Shown here one piece after another: positions 1 to 6,534 of a DNA stretch of 8,696 bases. Under the pieces are notes generated by a model. The model searched no databases. It was not told where the DNA came from and was given only the letters and a program-made list of their open reading frames with translations. A program made the position numbers and the translations under genes. The number at the start of each line of letters is the position of its first letter. Positions within the stretch are counted from its first letter, which is position 1. The DNA comes from a bacterium UBA6115 (GTDB lineage Bacteria; Bacillota_A; Clostridia; Christensenellales; Aristaeellaceae), in NCBI GenBank assembly GCA_002428405.1, contig DIWD01000038.1:21889-30584 (forward strand), written 5' to 3'.

Positions 1-250
1 TATACAGGACCAGGTGGGTGGGGGTGTCAGACGAAGGGCGCCAGCGCCCTTCCATCACCTTGCCTGACAGGTCGCACACCACCATATCCTCCGGCCGCAT
101 CGCCTCATAGGCAATCCCGCTGGGCTTGATAACCACCAGGCCTGTCCCCTCGTCCCTGGCGCTGACATTGCCCCAGGTATACTTGACCAGACCTTGCCGG
201 GGAAGCTCAAGGTTCGCCTGGAGGACGGCTTCCTTCAATGCTGTCAGCAT
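1..250 (-). CDS. araD: L-ribulose-5-phosphate 4-epimerase, N-terminal part (runs off the window)
   Basis: Only the first 83 residues are present; the gene continues past position 1. AraD converts L-ribulose 5-phosphate to D-xylulose 5-phosphate, the last step of cytoplasmic L-arabinose catabolism. The fragment can be aligned from memory along its length with E. coli AraD. It shows the TWGNVS substrate-phosphate motif (residues 25-30), the IKPSG segment with Lys42, and SSDTPTH at 73-79, whose Asp75 corresponds to the catalytic-region Asp of the family. The zinc-binding histidines lie beyond the window edge. The ATG at 250-248 is chosen because GGAGG (260-256) sits five bases upstream. The gap to the kinase upstream is only 22 bases, so the two are almost certainly co-transcribed. 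A class II aldolase of different specificity is possible in principle, but the gene order araA-kinase-araD makes AraD very likely. Confidence 0.94.
   Translation of the reverse strand, partial: MLTALKEAVLQANLELPRQGLVKYTWGNVSARDEGTGLVVIKPSGIAYEAMRPEDMVVCDLSGKVMEGRWRPSSDTPTHLVLY
33..52 (-). repeat. Perfect 8-bp inverted repeat inside araD (potential mRNA hairpin)
   Basis: The arms GAAGGGCG (33-40) and CGCCCTTC (45-52) are perfectly complementary around a 4-base loop, and the outer loop bases could also pair. It lies in the araD reading frame across the codons for E-G-R-W-R-P, about 65 codons from the start. It is GC-rich and has no following T-run, so it is not an intrinsic terminator. Whether it affects the mRNA is unknown; codon constraints plus high GC could produce it by chance. 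Confidence 0.5.
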
Positions 251-272
251 GTTTGCCTCCTTTTCGCCGGGT

Positions 273-1868
273 TTAGAGATGTTCGGCTGCCGCGCGCTCC
301 ACCATGAGGCCCGCTTTGTAGCGCGTCATGTAGGTTTCAAAGCCTTCCGTGTCTTCTGGATCAGGCGCAAGGTGCGAACCGCTCATTTGGCGGAAGACGC
401 GCTGGTCCAGGTAATTCCTCAGGGTTTCCCCGTTCTTTTTGTCAGCCATGTAGGCTGCCAGCAGACCGATGCCCCACGCGCCGCCCTCGCTCGCGGTATC
501 CATGACTGTGACCGGGGTGCGAAGCGCCGCGGCGGTGAAGCGCTGGCCCGCATCCCCTTCCTTATACAGCCCGCCATGCCCCAGGATGCGGTCAATGCGG
601 ACCTTTTCTTCCTCCAGCGTTTCCATGCCGATCTTCAGCGTTGCCAAAGCGGAGAAAAGAATACATCGCGCCAAATTGGCGAAGTTGAACCTGCTTTCCG
701 GCGGGTGGACCAGCAGCGGGCGCCCTTCCTCAAAGCCGGTGATGTGCTCGCCGGAATGGTAGCCGCAGCTGGTCAGCCCGCCGGCATCCTTTTCACCCTT
801 GAGCGCTGCGTCAAAGAACACCTGGTACATCTTCTCGCGGTCCGTTTCCAGACCGGCTTCCCTGGTAAAATCCAGGAACAGGTCGACCCAGGCATTCAGG
901 TCAGTGGTGCAGTTGTTGCAGTGCACCATGGCGACCGGGCTGCCTTCGGGCGTGGTGACGATGTCGATTTCCGGATGGATCCTGGATAACCTTCTTTCCA
1001 GCACGATCATCGCAAAGATGGAAGTACCGGCGGACACATTGCCGGTGCGGGGCGCGACCGCGTTGGTGGCGACCATCCCCGTGCCGGCGTCGCCCTCCGG
1101 CGGGCATAGCGGGATGCCTGCCTGGAGCAGGCCGCTGGCGTCAAGCAGTTTCGCGCCTTGCCGGCTCAGCCGGCCGGCCTCATCGCCTGCGTACTTGATT
1201 GCGGGCAGGATTTCCTTGAGGGTCCAGGGCAGCTGTTCATCCTGAATCAGCCGCTCGAATTTCTTAAGCATGATTTCATCATAGCTACCCTTTTCACCGA
1301 TGGGGAACACACCGGAGGCATCACCGATGCCCAGCACCTTTTCCCCAGTAAGCTGCCAATGCACATAGCCGGCCAGCGTTGTCAGCAGGCGGATAGCAGG
1401 AACATGGCTTTCCCTGTTGAGGATTGCCTGATAAAGGTGCGCGATGCTCCAGCGCTGGGGGATGCTGAAACTGAACAGCTCGCTCAGCCGCCCTGCCGCC
1501 GAAGAAGTGATGGTGTTGCGCCAGGTGCGGAAAGGCGTCAGCAGTCTGTTCTCCTTATCCAAAGGGAGGTAGCCGTGCATCATCGCGCTGATACCAATGC
1601 CTGAGAGCATGGTAATCTGCACGCCGTGTTTTTGTTGAGCGTCCGCGGCCATCGCGGCATACGCCTTTTGCACGCCCTCCATGGCATCCTGAAGGTCATA
1701 GGTCCAGATATTGTCAGCGAATTGGTTTTCCCAGCGGTAACTGCCCACAGCCAACGGAATCCAATCCGGCCCTGTCAGCACCGCTTTGATGCGGGTGGAG
1801 CCCAGCTCGATGCCAAGAATGGCTTTCCCTTCCTGGATTGCCCTCCGGGCTGACTCACTTCTGTTCAT
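273..1868 (-). CDS. FGGY-family carbohydrate kinase, probable L-ribulokinase of the araA-kinase-araD operon
   Basis: A 531-residue ATP-dependent sugar kinase of the FGGY superfamily. Visible landmarks are the N-terminal phosphate loop [10 protein letters not shown] (19-28), a TWRN segment (115-118), EGDAGTG at 258-264 with Asp260 in the place of the catalytic base of xylulokinase-type GGGDN motifs, the second phosphate loop GNVSAGTS (276-283), and the adenosine-side glycine loop LGHGG (429-433). Sitting between araA and araD, it most likely phosphorylates L-ribulose to L-ribulose 5-phosphate. It does not look like classical AraB of E. coli or B. subtilis; it resembles the divergent kinases of clostridial arabinose operons, for which a non-orthologous ribulokinase named AraK has been described. 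I leave the symbol blank because specificity cannot be read from sequence, and xylulokinase activity is the main alternative. The ATG at 1868 has AAGGA seven bases upstream. The gene follows araA after 31 bases. Confidence 0.88.
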   Translation of the reverse strand: MNRSESARRAIQEGKAILGIELGSTRIKAVLTGPDWIPLAVGSYRWENQFADNIWTYDLQDAMEGVQKAYAAMAADAQQKHGVQITMLSGIGISAMMHGYLPLDKENRLLTPFRTWRNTITSSAAGRLSELFSFSIPQRWSIAHLYQAILNRESHVPAIRLLTTLAGYVHWQLTGEKVLGIGDASGVFPIGEKGSYDEIMLKKFERLIQDEQLPWTLKEILPAIKYAGDEAGRLSRQGAKLLDASGLLQAGIPLCPPEGDAGTGMVATNAVAPRTGNVSAGTSIFAMIVLERRLSRIHPEIDIVTTPEGSPVAMVHCNNCTTDLNAWVDLFLDFTREAGLETDREKMYQVFFDAALKGEKDAGGLTSCGYHSGEHITGFEEGRPLLVHPPESRFNFANLARCILFSALATLKIGMETLEEEKVRIDRILGHGGLYKEGDAGQRFTAAALRTPVTVMDTASEGGAWGIGLLAAYMADKKNGETLRNYLDQRVFRQMSGSHLAPDPEDTEGFETYMTRYKAGLMVERAAAEHL

Positions 1869-1899
1869 TCAGCGATCCTTTCCATCTGCCATCCGCTCA

Positions 1900-3399
1900 T
1901 CAGCGGTAGAATGCCTGGCCCAGCATCATTTCCTGTTTGAAGCCCCGCAGGGTGGTGTCCTTACCGATGACCAGCGCTTCAACCCCCATGTGCTCTGACC
2001 AGTCGCTCATCTGCTGGCTTGTCAGGTCATAGGAAAAAGCGGTATGGTGCGCGCCGCCGGCCAGGATCCAGGCCTCCACCCCAGTGGTGAAATCCGGCCG
2101 CGGGGTCCAGAAGACAGTCGCGACAGGCAGCCGGGGCATGGGTTTCTCATTGGCCTTGCAGTCCACCTCGGCAATGATCATGCGGAACCGGGTGCCAAGG
2201 TCAATCAGCGACACCGCAACGCCCGGCCCTGTCCTGGAAGTGAACACAAGGCGCGCCGGGTCTTCCCTGCGGCCCATGCTCAGGGGCTGGCAGCGGATGG
2301 CGGGCTTTCCGGAGGCAAGGCTCGGGCAGATTTCAAGCATATGCGCCTGCAGGATGCCTTCCTTGCCGGGCACGAGGTTGTACGTATAGTCCTCCAGCAT
2401 CGATGTACCCTTGGCATTGGGGATGTCCGCGGTCATCAGCTTCATCAGGCGGACCATCGCCGCTGTTTTCCAATCGCCCTCAGCGCCAAAGCCGTATCCC
2501 TTCTCCATCAGCCGCTGGATGGCCAGGCCCGGCAGCTGCTTCAGCGCGCCCAGGTCGTCAAAATGGGTGACGATGGCATGATAATTCTTCTCTTTGAGGA
2601 AACGCTCAAAGCCCAGTTCGATCTGCGCCTGCACGGCGACATGCTCCCTGAACTCCTTTGGGTCCCGCCCGTCCAGAATGATCTCATAGCGGCTGTAATA
2701 CTCATCCACCAGCGCGTGGGTGTCCGCCCCGGATACCGCAGCGACCGCGTCAGCCAGCTCGGTCACCGGCCAGGCATCCACCTGCCAGCCGAATTGCAGC
2801 TGGGCTTCCACCTTGTCGCCCTCCGTGACAGCCACGTTGCGCATGTTGTCAGCAACGCGCATCACGCGGATGTTCCGGCTCTCCACGATCCCAACCGCTG
2901 TTCGCATCCAGGAGGCAATGCGCTCCCTCACATCATGATGGGTCCAGTGTCCAGCCACCACCTTGCGGAAAAGGCCCATGCGGGTCACGATGTGGCCGAA
3001 CTCCCGCCCGCCGTGGGCGGACTGGTTCTCGTTCATGAAGTCCATGTCGATTTTATCGTAGGGGATCTCTTCATTGAACTGGGTATGCAGGTGCAACAGC
3101 GGCTTGGTATTGGCCTTCAGCCCCGCGATCCATGATTTGGCGGGGGAAAAGGTATGCATCCAGGCAATGACGCCGGCGCAGTCCGGGTCGGCATTGGCCT
3201 GGACAAAAGTCTGATGGATCATATCCGCGCTGATGAGCACGGGCTTGAATACCAAGGAGTAGGGGAGAGACTTTGAATCGTTCAGTTCCCTGACCATGAT
3301 CTGCGCATGATCCGCAACATTGCGCAGGCATTCCTCCCCGTACAGGTCCTGGGAGCCGACGCAAAACCAAAAGGTGTATGCCCTGCTGTTGAGTTTCAT
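1900..3399 (-). CDS. araA: L-arabinose isomerase
   Basis: A 499-residue cytoplasmic Mn-dependent isomerase that converts L-arabinose to L-ribulose, close to the usual family length of about 500. The sequence follows E. coli AraA throughout: the VGSQDLYG start, HTFSPAKSWI, DFMNENQSAHGGREFG and the LEDYTY segment. The four metal ligands are all present, at Glu307 (in GFGAEGDWK), Glu336 (in SMLEDY), His353 (in QAHMLE) and one of the two histidines of GGAHH (451-452). The ATG at 3399 is chosen over an in-frame GTG at 3408 because GAGGTG (3411-3406) is a good ribosome binding site six bases before the ATG, and the GTG lies inside that site. It is the first gene of the araA-kinase-araD set and follows the alpha-xylosidase after a gap of about 100 bases that contains promoter-like and repeat elements. 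Confidence 0.98.
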   Translation of the reverse strand: MKLNSRAYTFWFCVGSQDLYGEECLRNVADHAQIMVRELNDSKSLPYSLVFKPVLISADMIHQTFVQANADPDCAGVIAWMHTFSPAKSWIAGLKANTKPLLHLHTQFNEEIPYDKIDMDFMNENQSAHGGREFGHIVTRMGLFRKVVAGHWTHHDVRERIASWMRTAVGIVESRNIRVMRVADNMRNVAVTEGDKVEAQLQFGWQVDAWPVTELADAVAAVSGADTHALVDEYYSRYEIILDGRDPKEFREHVAVQAQIELGFERFLKEKNYHAIVTHFDDLGALKQLPGLAIQRLMEKGYGFGAEGDWKTAAMVRLMKLMTADIPNAKGTSMLEDYTYNLVPGKEGILQAHMLEICPSLASGKPAIRCQPLSMGRREDPARLVFTSRTGPGVAVSLIDLGTRFRMIIAEVDCKANEKPMPRLPVATVFWTPRPDFTTGVEAWILAGGAHHTAFSYDLTSQQMSDWSEHMGVEALVIGKDTTLRGFKQEMMLGQAFYR

Positions 3400-3405
3400 T
3401 TCTGT

Positions 3406-3411
3406 CACCTC
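3406..3411 (-). promoter_or_regulatory. araA ribosome binding site
   Basis: GAGGTG ends six bases before the ATG at 3399. It decides the start: the upstream in-frame GTG (3408-3406) is part of this site and has no comparable site of its own. Confidence 0.8.
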
Positions 3412-3429
3412 ATCTTTTTCATCTCAGTG

Positions 3430-3458
3430 GTTTTATTCTGGATTATCCATGAAAACAA
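3430..3458 (-). promoter_or_regulatory. Candidate promoter P2 for araA
   Basis: TTGTTT (3458-3453) and TAAAAC (3435-3430) are separated by exactly 17 bases. The matches to consensus are moderate (3/6 and 4/6), as expected for a promoter that needs an activator. The -35 box lies within the downstream copy of the 12-base direct repeat. It competes with the upstream candidate at 3470-3478, and sequence alone does not say which is used. Confidence 0.3.
3439..3449. repeat. 11-bp palindrome upstream of araA (possible operator)
   Basis: TGGATTATCCA is a perfect 5+1+5 palindrome in the leader between the alpha-xylosidase stop and the araA start, 40 bases before the araA ATG. It would lie just downstream of the start site of the upstream promoter candidate, or in the spacer of the downstream one. 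Either place would suit a repressor, but no regulator gene is present to link it to. Confidence 0.4.
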
Positions 3459-3495
3459 CCGTCCTGCCTATTGTAACACATCAGAAAGCAACCGT
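3451..3495 (-). repeat. 12-base direct repeat pair in the araA control region
   Basis: On the minus strand ACGGTTGCTTTC (3495-3484) recurs as ACGGTTGTTTTC (3462-3451), with 11 of 12 bases identical. The copies start 33 bases apart, close to three helical turns. One copy flanks the extended -10 candidate upstream; the other overlaps the -35 box of candidate P2. Direct repeats of this sort are typical of AraC-family binding sites; the assignment to a regulator is inference. Confidence 0.45.
3470..3478 (-). promoter_or_regulatory. Candidate extended -10 promoter P1 for araA
   Basis: TG-T-TACAAT (3478-3470) is an extended -10 element with a 5/6 match to TATAAT. There is no convincing -35 box 16-18 bases upstream, which is tolerable for an extended -10. 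A start near 3463 would give a leader of about 60 bases containing the downstream direct-repeat copy and the 11-bp palindrome. Confidence 0.35.
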
Positions 3496-3499
3496 GTCC

Positions 3500-5743
3500 C
3501 TATGATATCACAGCCACCCCCGGCATTCCGTGCAGGATGACTTCATAGGGCTTTGGGGAGTCCGTCCTGACGCTCAAGCAAGAATCCCTGCGGCAGAAGC
3601 TGAATCGCGCCGCCGGTTTTCCCTGCAGGTCAGGAATCGTCACTTCCGCCTTTTCCCCCTCCTTCAGGGAGAAAACGTGCAGCGTGAGGCCGTCCAGGTA
3701 GTCGTAATCAGGCCGGCTGTCGCAGCCCCCAAGCGGAATGACGCTGCCGGGGCGAACCAAAAGCGGCAGGCTCATGAAGCTGTGCGTCTCCCGCCGCCAG
3801 GCGCCGCCCTTTACTTCCTGATCGTCCCAGAAACCTGTCCACTCCCCCGCAGGCAGGTAGTATTCCACTTCTCCGGACTGGGTGAACACCGGCGCGACCA
3901 GCAGGCTGTCGCCCAGCATATACTGCCGGTCCAGCATCTGAGCGGTCAAGTCATTAGGAAATTCAAGCATCATCGGCCGCATCACCGGGATCCCCTTCTC
4001 ATGCGCCTGAACCGCCAGGGCGTACAGGTAGGGCATCAGGCGGCACTTCAACTTTGTGAAGTGCCTCAGCACGGTGACGGATTCCTCATCAAACAGCCAG
4101 GGCACCCGGTAGGACCCGGAACCGTGCAGACGGCTGTGCGTCCCCAGCAGCCCGAAGGCCGCCCATCGTTTGTACACATATGCGGGGGCAGTCTGCTCAA
4201 AGCCGGAAATGTCATGGCTCCAGAACCCAAATCCGCAGTGCGCCAAGGAAAGCCCGCCGCGCAGGGTCTCCGCCATGGAAACAAATGTCGCGCTGCAGTC
4301 GCCCCCCCAGTGCGCGGGGAAACGCTGGCCCCCCACAGTCGCGCTGCGCGCGAAGACCACTGCCTCCCCGCGGCCGCGCACCCGCTGGATGGTTTCAAAC
4401 ACCATCTGGTTGTACAGGAAGGAGTAGTAGTTGTGCATCCTCAGCGGATCGCTGCCGTCAGCGTATTGCACGCCGTTGACTGGGATGCGCTCGCCAAAGT
4501 CAGTCTTGAAGCAGTCGATCCCCATCTCAAGGAGCCTTTTAAGGTGTCCGCAGTACCATTCCCTGGCTAGCGGGTTGGTCACATCAATTACAGCCATCCC
4601 GGCCTGCCAGAGGTCGCTCTGCCATACGCTGCCGTCCAGCTTTTTGATGAAAAAGCCCTTTTCCGTTCCCTCGTCAAACAGGCTGCCATTCTGGGCGATG
4701 TAGGGGTTGATCCACACGCAGATCTTCAGTCCCCTGTCATGATACCGCCGGATCATCCCCTCCGGGTCCGGAAAGGTGTCAGGGTCCCAAACAAAATCCG
4801 TCCAGGTCAGCCCGCGCATCCAGTAGCAGTCAAAATGGAACACGGACAGGGGGATGTCCCGCGCCGCCATGACATCGATGAAGTGCGTGACGGTTTTCTC
4901 ATCATAATCGGTGGTGAAGCTGGTGGACAGCCAAAGCCCGAAGGACCAGGCCGGGGGCAAAGCGGGCCGCCCGGTGAGCGCGGTGTAGCGCTCCAGGATC
5001 TCCTTGGGCCCCGGGCCATAGATAAGGTAGTACCGCAGTCGCTCCCCGGGGACGGAGAACTGGACGCGCTCCACTTTTTCGCTTCCCACCTCAAAGGAAA
5101 CATCCGCCGCGTCGTCGACCAGCACCCCATAGCCCCGGTTGGTCATATAGAAAGGAATGTTCTTATAGGCCAGCTCGCTGGCTGTCCCGCCGTCCTCATT
5201 CCAGATGTCCACCGTCTGGCCGTTCTTCAGATAGGGCGTGAAGCGTTCGCCAAGCCCGTACACCCACTCCCCCACGTCCAGCATAAGCGAGTCGGACATA
5301 TAGGCCTTTCCGGTTTCCTTATTATACGCGTGGGCCATCCCGTGCCAGCCGCTGGAAGTCAGGAGGCGGCCATCGCCCAGGAAGTCCACAGCCCAGCCCT
5401 GCTCCTGCACGACGGCCTCCAGGCCGCCGGCACGGACACGGTAACCTTTCGTATCATGTGTGACGCTGGCCTGGTTTTCCTCCCGCCGGATGTAAAAGCG
5501 CGGGCCCCTTTCAAGCGCTCCCCTGAAGTGGGTGATCTCCACACACAGTACGTTTTCCGCCGGCGAGGACAGGCGGATGTTCAGCGCCGGCATGTTCAGG
5601 TTCGCTCCCCGGTTGCCCCTGACCTGCCTGGTAGCCGCCAGAATATCCAGGGAGTCTTCCCCGCGGTCCACACGGAAAACCTCTGTGGCGTAACTCATCT
5701 CATATTCAGGCCGCGTCATCCAGTAACCGTTGGTGAACTTCAT
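3500..5743 (-). CDS. yicI: Glycoside hydrolase family 31 alpha-xylosidase (YicI type)
   Basis: A 747-residue retaining glycosidase, slightly shorter than the 772 residues of E. coli YicI, which it follows from the N-terminal beta-sandwich (YGLGERFTPYLKNGQTV at about 162-178) through the barrel and C-terminal sheets. The catalytic nucleophile is Asp415 in CFKTDFGER and the acid/base is Asp482 in HWGGDC. Residues that shape the xyloside pocket in YicI are kept: Phe276, Cys306, Trp344 and Lys413; YicI Phe308 is replaced by Tyr307. There is no signal peptide, so it acts in the cytoplasm on imported oligosaccharides, releasing alpha-linked xylose such as from isoprimeverose-like xyloglucan fragments. 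It precedes the arabinose genes on the same strand. The ATG at 5743 starts the conserved N-terminus; the binding site before it (GGATGGAG) is weak. A related alpha-glycoside substrate remains possible. Confidence 0.93.
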   Translation of the reverse strand: MKFTNGYWMTRPEYEMSYATEVFRVDRGEDSLDILAATRQVRGNRGANLNMPALNIRLSSPAENVLCVEITHFRGALERGPRFYIRREENQASVTHDTKGYRVRAGGLEAVVQEQGWAVDFLGDGRLLTSSGWHGMAHAYNKETGKAYMSDSLMLDVGEWVYGLGERFTPYLKNGQTVDIWNEDGGTASELAYKNIPFYMTNRGYGVLVDDAADVSFEVGSEKVERVQFSVPGERLRYYLIYGPGPKEILERYTALTGRPALPPAWSFGLWLSTSFTTDYDEKTVTHFIDVMAARDIPLSVFHFDCYWMRGLTWTDFVWDPDTFPDPEGMIRRYHDRGLKICVWINPYIAQNGSLFDEGTEKGFFIKKLDGSVWQSDLWQAGMAVIDVTNPLAREWYCGHLKRLLEMGIDCFKTDFGERIPVNGVQYADGSDPLRMHNYYSFLYNQMVFETIQRVRGRGEAVVFARSATVGGQRFPAHWGGDCSATFVSMAETLRGGLSLAHCGFGFWSHDISGFEQTAPAYVYKRWAAFGLLGTHSRLHGSGSYRVPWLFDEESVTVLRHFTKLKCRLMPYLYALAVQAHEKGIPVMRPMMLEFPNDLTAQMLDRQYMLGDSLLVAPVFTQSGEVEYYLPAGEWTGFWDDQEVKGGAWRRETHSFMSLPLLVRPGSVIPLGGCDSRPDYDYLDGLTLHVFSLKEGEKAEVTIPDLQGKPAARFSFCRRDSCLSVRTDSPKPYEVILHGMPGVAVIS

Positions 5744-5847
5744 CTCTCCATCCAGCCTTTCTCAGGGTTTTGGGCAAAGACCTCATCTTCCTGTGCCTGC
5801 AGCTGCTGGCCATACGGGCAGCGGAAAAGGGCAGAGTCAACGCAGAA

Positions 5848-5861
5848 TGCAAACGCATGAT
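5848..5861. promoter_or_regulatory. Degenerate cre-like (CcpA) site
   Basis: TGCAAACGCATGAT (plus strand) matches the first half and the central CG of the catabolite-responsive consensus TGNAANCGNWWNCA but not the final CA. It lies about 25-35 bases downstream of the predicted yicI transcription start, where CcpA roadblock repression would act. A chance match is quite possible. Confidence 0.25.
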
Positions 5862-5866
5862 ATGCT

Positions 5867-5880
5867 CATCAGGAATGATG
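5867..5880. repeat. Small inverted repeat just after the predicted yicI start point (possible operator)
   Basis: CATCA (5867-5871) and TGATG (5876-5880) are perfect complements around GGAA. The element falls about 5 to 18 bases downstream of the predicted transcription start, a usual place for a repressor operator. It is short and no cognate regulator is in the window. Confidence 0.3.
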
Positions 5881-5891
5881 CGGCTTGTTTG

Positions 5892-5920
5892 ATTATACCT
5901 ATTCCGGCACGAAATGAAAA
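5892..5920 (-). promoter_or_regulatory. Predicted sigma-A-type promoter for yicI
   Basis: TTTTCA (5920-5915, 4/6 match to TTGACA) is followed after exactly 17 bases by a perfect TATAAT (5897-5892). Transcription would begin near 5885, giving a leader of about 140 bases before the yicI ATG at 5743. It is the strongest promoter-like sequence I found in the window. Its -35 box lies in the T-rich tail of the preceding terminator-like hairpin. Confidence 0.6.
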
Positions 5921-5940
5921 TGCCTCCCTGTCCGGGAAGC
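5912..5940 (-). terminator. Probable intrinsic terminator of the ABC transporter operon
   Basis: On the minus strand, 21 bases after the ATPase stop codon, GCTTCCC (5940-5934) pairs with GGGAGGC (5928-5922) around a 5-base loop: seven base pairs including one G-T wobble. The tail ATTTTCATTT (5921-5912) is T-rich but interrupted, so termination may be incomplete. Confidence 0.5.
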
Positions 5941-5961
5941 GGCGGCGCCATGAACATCCCG

Positions 5962-6534
5962 TCAGGGCAGCCGGAAAACCTCCGCGCCAAGCATTAGCGC
6001 CTCCGCTGGATTGTGGGTGACCAGAACGACGGTTTTCCCTGCCTCACGGCAGAGGATGATCTCCGCGGTGCGTGCCTTCAGTTCTTCATCCAAACCCTTA
6101 AAGGGTTCGTCCAGCAGCAGGATGTCGTGTTCCATGATCAATGCCCTTGCGATCGCGACCCGGCGCTTCATTCCCCCGCTGAAGGTTTTGACTGGCTTAT
6201 CAACCGCATCCCCAAGTTCAAGCTCATCAAGGATCCCATTGATTGCCTCCTGTTTTCCTCGGCCCAGGACGAAACGCAGGTTGCCCGGCGCTGTAAGCGA
6301 TTCCAGCAGCCGGTTCTCCTGAAACACAGCGCTGACCAAGCCTTCGCACAGCGCTCTTCCGGCATCGGGGGCTTCCAGCCCCATCAGGAGACGAAGAAGC
6401 GTGGTTTTCCCGCAGCCGGAAGGCCCCATGACACAGCTTGCGCGGCCTGAAGTGAAAGCCATGCTCAAATTATGGAATACCGTCTGCGCTCCAAAACGCT
6501 TGCTGACCCCAAACAGTCCGATTGAGATGCTCAC
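5962..6534 (-). CDS. ABC transporter ATP-binding protein, SsuB/TauB-like, compact
   Basis: A 190-residue nucleotide-binding subunit that powers the adjacent permease. All ABC ATPase motifs are in order: Walker A GPSGCGKT (37-44), Q-loop Gln72 in FQEN, signature FSGGM (118-122), Walker B ILLLDEP (138-144) with catalytic Glu143, D-loop GLD (147-149) and switch His174. It is shorter than the usual 240-260 residues of this family because the segment between Walker A and the Q-loop is reduced and the chain ends soon after the H-loop. It looks intact, since every catalytic motif is present. The start is a GTG (6534-6532) overlapping the permease stop in a GTGA arrangement, which suggests translational coupling; GGAGG lies 11 bases upstream. 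It is the last gene of the operon and is followed by a terminator-like hairpin. The transported substrate is unknown. Confidence 0.93.
   Translation of the reverse strand: MSISIGLFGVSKRFGAQTVFHNLSMAFTSGRASCVMGPSGCGKTTLLRLLMGLEAPDAGRALCEGLVSAVFQENRLLESLTAPGNLRFVLGRGKQEAINGILDELELGDAVDKPVKTFSGGMKRRVAIARALIMEHDILLLDEPFKGLDEELKARTAEIILCREAGKTVVLVTHNPAEALMLGAEVFRLP

Noticed and set aside
2044..3135. Long plus-strand open frame opposite araA
   Set aside because: It is antisense to a certain isomerase gene and has no recognisable domain; high GC of the coding strand leaves the opposite strand open.
3400..3408. GTG start three codons upstream for araA
   Set aside because: The GTG is part of the GAGGTG ribosome binding site that serves the ATG at 3399.
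3400..3499. AraR-type palindromic operator before araA
   Set aside because: No sequence close to the Bacillus AraR consensus (TTTGTACGTACAA-like) is present; only the unrelated direct repeat and an 11-bp palindrome are seen.
3530..5860. Two long plus-strand open frames (346 and 373 codons) opposite the alpha-xylosidase
   Set aside because: Their translations have no family features, while the minus strand encodes a full GH31 enzyme with catalytic residues. They are shadow frames.
5706..5990. 94-codon minus-strand frame across the gap between the ATPase and yicI
   Set aside because: It starts at a TTG inside the ATPase gene, overlaps both neighbours, runs through the terminator and promoter, and has no recognisable composition.
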